From positions 40,216 through 45,223 of the forward strand of contig MGZO01000024.1 of assembly GCA_001802655.1 (NCBI GenBank): a DNA stretch of 5,008 nt, in the 5' to 3' direction. The translations under genes were made by a program, and so were the position numbers. Shown here piece after piece: positions 1 through 5,008 of this stretch. Position 1 is the stretch's first letter, and each line of letters starts with the position of its first letter. The notes below the pieces were generated by a model. That model saw nothing but the letters and a program-made list of their open reading frames with translations. It was not told the origin of the DNA and ran no database searches. This DNA comes from Hydrogenophilales bacterium RIFOXYD1_FULL_62_11. GTDB lineage: Bacteria > Pseudomonadota > Gammaproteobacteria > Burkholderiales > Thiobacillaceae.

Positions 1-1018
1 CGCCGCAGCCAAAATGGACTTTGCGGTTGAGGTGATTGCCGTGCCGTCATGCTACCCCGGCGGCGGAGCCAAGCAGATGATCGAGACGCTCACCGGCAAA
101 CAGGTTCCTACTGGAAAGTTGTCCACCGACATAGGCATCCAGGTGTTTAACGTTGGCACTGCGCATGCCCTTGCACGTGCAGTGCACCACGGTGAACCGC
201 TGATCTCGCGGCTGGTCACCGTTACCGGCCACGTGTTGCGTCCGCAGAATTTCGAGGTGCTGATCGGCACACCGATGCATCTGCTGATTACGCTGGCGGG
301 CGATCGCGAAGGCATGTCCGGCGTCTTGATGGGCGGACCGATGATGGGGATGCCGATGCCCGATCTCGACGTGCCGGTGGTCAAAGCCACCAACTGCATT
401 CTGGTCAAGTCTGACGCACTGTTTCCGCCCCTGCCGCGCGCGCTGCCGTGCATCCGCTGCACCCGCTGCGCCGATGCCTGCCCGGCCGAACTGCAACCAC
501 AGGAACTCTTCCGCTTCGCCAAGGCGGGCGACTTTGGCCGTGCGCAGGAATACCACCTGTTCGACTGCATCGAATGCGGCTGCTGCAGCTACGTCTGCCC
601 CAGCCATATCCCACTGGTCGACTTTTATCGTTACGCCAAAAGTGAAATCTGGGCACACGAAAAAGACAAGCAGGCTGCCGACCTCGCGCGCGAGCGCCAC
701 GAATTCCGCCAGTTTCGCCAGGAACGCGATAAAGCCGAGAAAGCTGAAAAGCTCGCGGCAAAAGCGCAAGCCAAACGCGCCGAACTCACCGCCGCGCCCG
801 CCACATCGGGTCACGCCGCCACCAGCGAGGCGGATGCCAAGAAGGCCTTGATCGCCGCCGCACTGGCTCGCGCGCAAGCCAAAAAATCCGAATCGGTCCC
901 CCTGAACACCGACAACCTGTCGCCCGACACCCAGCACGAGATCGCAGAGATCGAAGCGCGCAGGGCTAAAATCCTTGAACTGGCGCGGCAACCGCTGGAA
1001 TCCGAAGAGAAGACCTGA
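1..1018 (+). CDS. rsxC: Electron transport complex subunit RsxC/RnfC, 5' truncated
   Basis: Peripheral, cytoplasmic-side subunit of the Rnf/Rsx complex, which in this family takes electrons from NADH and passes them through iron-sulfur clusters. The reading frame is open from base 2, so the ATG at 14 is internal and the N-terminal part is missing. Numbered from that Met, the visible part has a family-typical YPGGGAKQ stretch (14-21), LTGKQVPTG (26-34), an MGGPMMG motif (107-113) and two ferredoxin-like [4Fe-4S] motifs: Cys146/149/152/156 and Cys185/188/191/195, each ending in Cys-Pro. From about residue 210 the protein becomes a charged Ala/Lys/Glu/Arg-rich tail, probably helical. Residues 274-291 resemble the unit repeated many times in the long tail of E. 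coli RsxC, but occur here once. Two cluster motifs plus this tail exclude NqrA. The stop overlaps the rsxD start by one base (TGATG). Confidence 0.97.
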   Translation, partial: AAAKMDFAVEVIAVPSCYPGGGAKQMIETLTGKQVPTGKLSTDIGIQVFNVGTAHALARAVHHGEPLISRLVTVTGHVLRPQNFEVLIGTPMHLLITLAGDREGMSGVLMGGPMMGMPMPDLDVPVVKATNCILVKSDALFPPLPRALPCIRCTRCADACPAELQPQELFRFAKAGDFGRAQEYHLFDCIECGCCSYVCPSHIPLVDFYRYAKSEIWAHEKDKQAADLARERHEFRQFRQERDKAEKAEKLAAKAQAKRAELTAAPATSGHAATSEADAKKALIAAALARAQAKKSESVPLNTDNLSPDTQHEIAEIEARRAKILELARQPLESEEKT

Positions 1019-2061
1019 TGCCCTCCCCGTTTATCATCGACCGCAGCAGCGTCACCCAGATCATGGCCTGGGTGCTGATTGCCCTGCTGCCCGGCATTGC
1101 GATCTATGTCTGGCTGTTTGGACCTGGCATCCTCGTCACGCTCACCCTCGCCACGGTGACCGCGCTGGCAGCCGAGGCGGCGATGCTGAAAGCCCGCGGC
1201 TACCCGGCCAAACCCTTCCTCACCGATCTGTCGGCCATCGTCACTGCCTGGCTGCTTGCGCTGTCGTTGCCATCACTGGCGCCGTGGTGGCTGATCATCA
1301 CCGGCACGTTGTTCGCTATCGTAGTGGCCAAGCATTTATATGGCGGGCTGGGGCAGAACATTTTCAACCCGGCGATGGTGGGGTACGCCGTCCTGATCGT
1401 ATCGTTTCCGATGCAGATGACCCAATGGCCCGGGCCGCTCGAATTGACCTCGCTCGAATCCAGCGCGGTGCATCTCAACCTGCTGCAAAGCGCAGCGGTC
1501 ATTTTCGGTAGCGACGTGCCCAAGGCCACGCTCGATGCCATCACCATGGCCACACCGCTCGATGCATTGCGAACCGGCTTGCACCAGCAGCTGACAGTTG
1601 ACGAAGTGATGACGCAACCAATTTTCGGCCATTACGGCGGCGTCGGATTCGAGTGGCTGGCCGCAGCGTTCCTGCTGGGCGGCTTGCTGCTGTGGGCGTT
1701 GCGCATCATCAGCTGGCAAGTGCCGCTGGCTTTTTTGGCCGGCATCTGGCTCACTGCCGGCTTTCTGCATTTCTTTGATGCCGGGCGCTTCGGCGCACCG
1801 TGGTTTCATCTGTTTTCGCCATCGGTCATGCTGTGCGCCTTTTTCATCGCCACCGACCCGGTATCGGGCGCGACCACCCCGCGCGGCAAACTGGTTTTTG
1901 GACTCGGCGCAGGTTTTCTCACCATCGTCATCCGCACCTGGGGCGGTTTTCCGGACGGCGTAGCCTTCGCCATTCTGCTGATGAATGTTTGCGTACCGCT
2001 GATCGATCAATACACTCAGCCGCGTATTTATGGCGGCGCCCGCAAGGAGCCACGCGCATGA
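1018..2061 (+). CDS. rsxD: Electron transport complex subunit RsxD/RnfD
   Basis: Integral inner-membrane subunit of the Rnf/Rsx complex, NqrB/RnfD family, thought to form part of the electron and ion path. The 347 aa length is normal (E. coli about 352). It is strongly hydrophobic with about nine or ten membrane segments (roughly 15-37, 39-56, 70-107 as two, 116-131, 212-229, 234-251, 264-279, 293-307, 312-330). Family motifs include GGLGQNIFNPAM (109-120), near-identical to the NqrB/RnfD signature, and MATPLDALRTG (177-187). Asp173-x-x-Thr-Met-Ala-Thr179 fits the ApbE flavinylation pattern, so Thr179 is the likely covalent FMN site. A second such match, Asp280-Pro-Val-Ser-Gly-Ala-Thr286, lies in the conserved ATDPVSGATTPRG segment. 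The ATG at 1018 overlaps the rsxC stop; a weak purine-rich GAAGAGAAGA stands in for a ribosome site, so translation is probably coupled. The gene ends in an ATGA overlap with rsxG. Confidence 0.97.
   Translation: MPSPFIIDRSSVTQIMAWVLIALLPGIAIYVWLFGPGILVTLTLATVTALAAEAAMLKARGYPAKPFLTDLSAIVTAWLLALSLPSLAPWWLIITGTLFAIVVAKHLYGGLGQNIFNPAMVGYAVLIVSFPMQMTQWPGPLELTSLESSAVHLNLLQSAAVIFGSDVPKATLDAITMATPLDALRTGLHQQLTVDEVMTQPIFGHYGGVGFEWLAAAFLLGGLLLWALRIISWQVPLAFLAGIWLTAGFLHFFDAGRFGAPWFHLFSPSVMLCAFFIATDPVSGATTPRGKLVFGLGAGFLTIVIRTWGGFPDGVAFAILLMNVCVPLIDQYTQPRIYGGARKEPRA
2044..2049 (+). promoter_or_regulatory. Ribosome binding site of rsxG
   Basis: A strong AAGGAG lies inside the 3' end of rsxD, 8 bases before the ATG at 2058. 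It decides the rsxG start: the same frame is open much further upstream (an ATG at 1800), but that extension lies wholly within rsxD. Confidence 0.85.
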
Positions 2062-2705
2062 AGGCCAGCGCAGCCAGCCGCAACGCGCTGCGCGCCGGCA
2101 TCATCCTGCTGGTGTTTGCTCTTGTCGCCACCGCTGTGCTGGCATTCACCTACCAATCCACCGAACCCACCATTGCGCGTGGTCAACAAGCCGCAAAACT
2201 TGCCTTGCTGAGCCAGGTTCTGCCGGCCACGCTATATGACAACGACCTGCTGACCAGCCGCAAAAGCCTGCTACCCGACGACCTGCTCGGCACCCGGCTC
2301 GACTCGTCGATGTGGCTGGCCCAGCGCAACGGAAAATTCAGCGCCGTGGTGCTGGAAGCCATTGCACCCGATGGCTACAGCGGCAACATCGCACTGCTGA
2401 TCGGCATTGATGCAAACGGCAACGTGACAGGCGTGCGCGTCACCGCCCACCGTGAAACGCCGGGACTGGGCGACTACATCGAGCGCGCCAAAAGTGCCTG
2501 GGTCGATCAGTTCAGCGGAAAATCGCTCAGCAACCCGGCAGCCAAGCACTGGAAGGTCGTCAAGGATGGCGGCACATTCGACGCCCGCGCCGGTGCCACC
2601 ATCACCCCGCGCGCCGTGGTCCGGGCAGTCAAAGGCGCGCTCGAATACTTTGCCAAGCACCGTGCCGAATTCAGCGCGCCACCCGCCAAGGAGCCCTCCG
2701 CATGA
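2058..2705 (+). CDS. rsxG: Electron transport complex subunit RsxG/RnfG
   Basis: Membrane-anchored, mostly periplasmic flavoprotein subunit of the Rnf/Rsx complex, carrying covalently bound FMN. The 215 aa protein (E. coli about 206) has a single N-terminal membrane anchor (about 12-31) after a short basic start, then a soluble FMN-binding domain. Family segments are GYSGNIALLIGID (106-118), VRVTAHRETPGLGD (126-139) and AGATITPRAVVRAV (178-191). The flavinylation site is Thr181 in Asp175-Ala-Arg-Ala-Gly-Ala-Thr181. The residue three before the attachment Thr is Ala, where the usual pattern has Ser or Thr. The start at 2058 is set by the ATGA overlap with the rsxD stop, the AAGGAG 8 bases upstream, and the position of the anchor. 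The gene ends in a second ATGA overlap with rsxE. FMN attachment needs an ApbE-type transferase, which is not encoded in this window. Confidence 0.96.
   Translation: MKASAASRNALRAGIILLVFALVATAVLAFTYQSTEPTIARGQQAAKLALLSQVLPATLYDNDLLTSRKSLLPDDLLGTRLDSSMWLAQRNGKFSAVVLEAIAPDGYSGNIALLIGIDANGNVTGVRVTAHRETPGLGDYIERAKSAWVDQFSGKSLSNPAAKHWKVVKDGGTFDARAGATITPRAVVRAVKGALEYFAKHRAEFSAPPAKEPSA
2688..2693 (+). promoter_or_regulatory. Ribosome binding site of rsxE
   Basis: A strong AAGGAG inside the 3' end of rsxG, 8 bases before the ATG at 2702. Motif, spacing and following ATGA overlap are the same as at the rsxD/rsxG junction. Confidence 0.85.
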
Positions 2706-3379
2706 TTTCCCTGTCCGAATTCCGCAGCCTGTTTCACAACGGTCTGGTCAAGCAAAATGCCGGGCTGGTTCAGCTGCTGGGCTTATGTCCGCTGCTGGCG
2801 ATCAGCAACAATGTCGTCAACGCCCTGTCGCTGGGACTGGCGACCATGCTGGTGATGGCGTCCTCCAGCGGAGCCGTGTCGAGCGTGCGTCATTTCATCC
2901 CGCACGAAATCCGTATACCGGTTTTCGTTCTTGTCATCGCAGCGCTGGTCACGGTGATCGATCTGGCGATGAATGCCTTCGTGCATCCGCTCTATCTGGT
3001 ACTGGGCATTTTCATTCCGCTCATTACCACCAATTGCATCGTGCTGGCGCGGGTCGACGCGTTTTCCTCCAAGAACCATCCGCTACACAGCGTGATTGAT
3101 GCGCTGGCGATGGGCCTGGGCCTGACACTGGTGCTGGTGGTGCTGGGTGGAATCCGCGAAATCATCGGCCAGGGCACCCTGTTCTCCGGCATCGATCTGG
3201 TGTTTGGCGCTTCGGCAAAATCCCTCGTATTGCACGTGCTGCCCAACTATCACGGTTTTTTGCTGGCCATACTGCCACCCGGTGCCTTCATCGCGCTGGG
3301 GCTGCTGATTGCTGCAAACAATCGCTACAACGCGCGCAGCACGCAGCGTGCGCGTGCTGCGATCCCGGTTGCAGCCTGA
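2702..3379 (+). CDS. rsxE: Electron transport complex subunit RsxE/RnfE
   Basis: Integral inner-membrane subunit of the Rnf/Rsx complex, NqrD/RnfE family, pairing with RsxA. The 225 aa length is normal (E. coli about 231). About six membrane segments are visible (roughly 20-35, 38-55, 71-91, 97-117, 131-150, 176-204). It has the two half-helix motifs of the family, LGLCPLLAIS (26-35) and TTNCIVLARVDAF (109-121). Their cysteines, Cys29 and Cys112, correspond to the NqrD cysteines known to hold an intramembrane iron-sulfur centre together with the partner subunit. GGIREIIGQGTLF (149-161) is another strongly conserved stretch. NqrD is the main alternative name, but the RsxC/RsxG context settles on Rnf. 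Translation is probably coupled to rsxG through the ATGA overlap. The C-terminal tail from about 207 is basic and presumably cytoplasmic. Confidence 0.97.
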   Translation: MISLSEFRSLFHNGLVKQNAGLVQLLGLCPLLAISNNVVNALSLGLATMLVMASSSGAVSSVRHFIPHEIRIPVFVLVIAALVTVIDLAMNAFVHPLYLVLGIFIPLITTNCIVLARVDAFSSKNHPLHSVIDALAMGLGLTLVLVVLGGIREIIGQGTLFSGIDLVFGASAKSLVLHVLPNYHGFLLAILPPGAFIALGLLIAANNRYNARSTQRARAAIPVAA

Positions 3380-3389
3380 TTCAGGCAAC

Positions 3390-4028
3390 ATGAACCCTGC
3401 CAAGCGCCACGAGATTTTCAGCCGCCTGCGCGCGGCCAATCCGAACCCCACAACCGAACTGGAATACACCACGCCATTTGAGTTACTGGTAGCGGTAGTG
3501 TTGTCGGCACAATCAACCGACAAGGGCGTGAACCTGGCCACGCGGCGGCTGTTCCCGCGAGCCAACACGCCGGAAGCCCTCTACGCGCTGGGTGAAGCCG
3601 GACTCGCCGACGCGATCAAGACGATCGGACTATATAAAAGCAAGGCCCGGCATCTGATCGCCACCTGCCGGATGCTGATCGATCTCCACCACAGCATCGT
3701 ACCGGCCGACCGCGCCGCGCTGGAGGCGCTGCCCGGCGTGGGGCGCAAAACTGCAAATGTGATATTGAATACGGCTTTTGGCCAGCCGACGATGGCAGTC
3801 GATACGCATATCTTCCGGGTCTCCAATCGCACCGGCCTGGCAAAGGGAAAAACAGTGCTGGAGGTGGAAAAAAAGCTGCTCAAGACCATCCCGCAGGAAT
3901 TCCGTATCGACGCGCACCACTGGCTGATCCTGCATGGGCGCTACGTATGCCAGGCGAGAAAACCGAAATGCGGCGAGTGCATCATCGCCGACCTCTGTGA
4001 ATTCAAGGACAAGCCAGATCATGCTTGA
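3390..4028 (+). CDS. nth: Endonuclease III (DNA glycosylase/AP lyase)
   Basis: Base-excision-repair enzyme that removes oxidised pyrimidines from DNA and cuts at the abasic site by beta-elimination. The 212 aa protein matches E. coli Nth (211 aa) closely from its first residues, which fixes the start at 3390 although the frame is open further upstream into rsxE. The helix-hairpin-helix LPGVGRKTANV spans 114-124. Catalytic Lys120 and Asp138 (in AVDTHIFRV, 136-144) are present. The C-terminal [4Fe-4S] loop has Cys187, Cys194, Cys197 and Cys203, the same spacing (C-x6-C-x2-C-x5-C) and numbering as in E. coli. LSAQSTD (38-44) is the other family signature. It starts 10 bases after the rsxE stop with only a weak AGG in front, so it is probably co-transcribed with the rsx genes. 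MutY is unlikely: the Lys-Asp pair and the short length fit Nth. Confidence 0.98.
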   Translation: MNPAKRHEIFSRLRAANPNPTTELEYTTPFELLVAVVLSAQSTDKGVNLATRRLFPRANTPEALYALGEAGLADAIKTIGLYKSKARHLIATCRMLIDLHHSIVPADRAALEALPGVGRKTANVILNTAFGQPTMAVDTHIFRVSNRTGLAKGKTVLEVEKKLLKTIPQEFRIDAHHWLILHGRYVCQARKPKCGECIIADLCEFKDKPDHA

Positions 4029-4036
4029 TCCGTGTC

Positions 4037-4471
4037 ATGTTTAACCCCAGTCGCGACCAGGTGCGCCAGTTTTTTTTCGCCGTGTGGGCCAAGTACCGCG
4101 CTGGACAACCGCTGGCGGGCGCCGAACAACCCGCGCTTGACGCGATCCTGAGCCATCCCGAATACCACGCCCTGCTTGATCAGCCCGAGCGTTACCAGGA
4201 GCGCGATTACCCGCCCGAGTCGGGTGAAACCAATCCGTTTCTGCATTTATCCATGCATCTGGCGATCAGCGAGCAATTGTCGGTCGACCAGCCCACGGGC
4301 ATCCGCGCGCGTTACCAGAGTCTGCTGACACTACATGGCGACGCGATGCCGGCACAGCATGCAGTAATGGAGTGTCTGGCGGAAATGATCTGGCAAGTAC
4401 AGCGCTACCAGAGCGCATTTGATTCAGCGGCCTATTTGCGCTGCCTGGACCAGCAATGCGGTCATTCCTGA
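4037..4471 (+). CDS. DUF1841 family protein, function unknown
   Basis: A 144 aa soluble protein with no signal peptide or membrane segment. I recognise it as the DUF1841 family, small proteins known mainly from beta- and gammaproteobacteria, without an assigned function. Features seen are an N-terminal MFNPSRDQVRQFFF (family-like start), an acidic, proline-containing middle with ERDYPPESGETNPF (about 53-66), the strongly conserved-looking LHLSMHLAISEQLSVDQP (67-84), and a C-terminal helix VMECLAEMIWQVQRYQ (109-124). Several His, Glu and Gln residues in the central and C-terminal helices might form a polar site, but I cannot name a catalytic set. The ATG at 4037 is chosen because family members begin there; a TTG at 4025 would add four residues (starting 4 bases inside nth). 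No good ribosome site precedes either. It lies 8 bases after nth and is probably translated from the same message. Confidence 0.85.
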   Translation: MFNPSRDQVRQFFFAVWAKYRAGQPLAGAEQPALDAILSHPEYHALLDQPERYQERDYPPESGETNPFLHLSMHLAISEQLSVDQPTGIRARYQSLLTLHGDAMPAQHAVMECLAEMIWQVQRYQSAFDSAAYLRCLDQQCGHS

Positions 4472-4599
4472 ACAATCGTTGCTGACAAAGCCCCTTATTG
4501 CCACCCGCATGGGGTGCCTGGCTTCAGTATGCAAGAAATCTGTCGATATCCTTAAACAGAGCCGACCGTGCTTACCTGTTGCCCCGCGCAGATAGATTG
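4472..4599 (+). other. Intergenic gap between the nth run and the HDOD gene
   Basis: The only sizeable non-coding stretch in the window. It holds a short inverted repeat, CACCC (4502-4506) and GGGTG (4512-4516) around a 5-base loop. No T-run follows, so it is not a convincing intrinsic terminator. I find no well-spaced -35/-10 pair. The gap probably separates two transcription units and should hold the promoter of the gene at 4600, but the sequence alone does not show where. Confidence 0.4.
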
Positions 4600-5008
4600 A
4601 TGAATCCACTTGAACAATTAAAGCTCAGCGCCCAACTCCCTTCTCCCAAAGGGGTAGCTCTGGCCGTGCTCGAAATCTCCCGGCGCGAAAATGCAACCCT
4701 GGGTGAAGTCGCACGCGTGGTGCAAACCGATCCTGCGTTATCCGGACGCCTGATCAAGCTGGCCAATACCAATTCGTACATCTCGCGGCCAGTCGTGTCC
4801 GTGCAGGAAGCCGTGGTGCGTCAGGGCATGACATCAGTGCGCCAGCTTGCTCTGGGGTTTTCCTTGCTGGACCAATACCGTGCGGGCGCCTGCGAAGGCT
4901 TCGACTATCAGGCGTACTGGTCGCATTCGCTGCTGATGGGACTGGCCATGCAGGCACTTGGCACACGGGTTCGATCGGCTTCCACCGATGAATTGTTCAT
5001 CTGCGGTT
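4600..5008 (+). CDS. HDOD domain-containing protein, 3' truncated
   Basis: Open from the ATG at 4600 to the window end (136 residues visible). The HDOD domain starts almost at once: LPSPKGVALAVLEI (13-26), then a helical region with the hallmark QTDPALSGRLIKLAN (43-57), SVQEAVVRQGMTSVRQLALG (67-86), and YWSHSLLMGLAMQALG (106-121). HDOD is a degenerate relative of HD phosphohydrolases that generally lacks the metal-binding residues. Its members act in signalling, stress or motility control and are often joined to GGDEF, EAL or receiver domains. Whether such a domain follows cannot be seen. The start is supported by the fit of the first residues to the domain; an in-frame TTG one codon earlier is possible and no clear Shine-Dalgarno site is present. 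It is separated from the preceding genes by 128 bases, so it is probably its own unit and unrelated to Rnf. Confidence 0.85.
   Translation, partial: MNPLEQLKLSAQLPSPKGVALAVLEISRRENATLGEVARVVQTDPALSGRLIKLANTNSYISRPVVSVQEAVVRQGMTSVRQLALGFSLLDQYRAGACEGFDYQAYWSHSLLMGLAMQALGTRVRSASTDELFICG

Noticed and set aside
47..991. A 314-codon open frame on the minus strand across rsxC, with another minus-strand frame at 52-570
   Set aside because: It lies entirely opposite the well-supported rsxC frame, its translation shows no recognisable domain, and long antisense frames are common opposite GC-rich genes.
1336..2010. A 224-codon minus-strand open frame opposite rsxD
   Set aside because: Low-complexity, charged and Gln-rich translation with no family character; a mirror of rsxD codon bias.
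1800..2057. Upstream extension of the rsxG frame to an ATG at 1800
   Set aside because: It would overlap rsxD by over 250 bases, and its translation is Arg/His-rich unlike RsxG. The ATG at 2058 has a strong ribosome site and places the membrane anchor at the N-terminus.
3309..3389. Upstream extension of nth into rsxE
   Set aside because: Similarity to E. coli Nth starts exactly at the Met at 3390; the extra 27 residues are Arg-rich and out of frame with rsxE.
3630..3640. TATATAAAAG-like AT-rich stretch inside nth as a promoter
   Set aside because: It encodes the conserved Leu-Tyr-Lys-Ser-Lys of Nth (as in E. coli), and no matching -35 element is apparent.
4502..4516. Hairpin CACCC/GGGTG as a transcription terminator
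   Set aside because: Only five base pairs and no T-run after it; recorded only as a weak inverted repeat in the gap.
4480..4552. Possible sigma-70 promoter elements (TTGCCA near 4498, CAGTAT near 4525, TTCAGT/TATCCT pair)
   Set aside because: Spacings of 18-21 bases and poor matches to consensus; no combination stands out from chance.

Overview
The window is a GC-rich (about 60% by eye), densely packed, all plus-strand stretch of a proteobacterial chromosome. Gene content and order (rsxC-rsxD-rsxG-rsxE-nth, then a DUF1841-family gene and an HDOD-domain gene) suggest a betaproteobacterium, perhaps of the Nitrosomonadales/Thiobacillus-Gallionella type. That placement is inferred from protein character and the DUF1841 neighbour; no 16S or other marker is present.

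Positions 1-3379 hold the back part of an Rnf/Rsx electron-transport operon. It begins inside rsxC (5' end cut off by the window) and continues with rsxD, rsxG and rsxE, each joined to the next by a 1- or 4-base start/stop overlap. The rsxA and rsxB genes are expected just upstream, outside the window. The proteins build an inner-membrane complex that moves electrons between NADH and ferredoxin (or another low-potential acceptor such as SoxR), coupled to an ion gradient. RsxC carries two [4Fe-4S] motifs, RsxD and RsxG carry covalent-FMN motifs, and RsxE carries two intramembrane cysteines matching those that hold an iron-sulfur centre in the related NqrD.

Positions 3390-4471 hold nth (endonuclease III, a [4Fe-4S] base-excision-repair enzyme), 10 bases after rsxE, then a DUF1841 protein of unknown function 8 bases after nth. 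Both are probably read from the same transcript. The rsx-nth order matches that of Escherichia coli.

A 128-base gap (4472-4599) separates this run from a new gene starting at 4600, an HDOD-domain (signalling-type) protein whose 3' end lies beyond the window. The gap holds a short hairpin but no convincing terminator or promoter.

I see no mobile element, CRISPR array, tRNA, rRNA or clearly new system. The window reads as ordinary core genome. The second-look items are details: two ApbE-type flavinylation motifs in RsxD, an altered residue in the RsxG motif, a recurring gene-junction module, a single copy of a repeat that is multiplied in E. coli RsxC, and the uncharacterised DUF1841 gene attached to nth.
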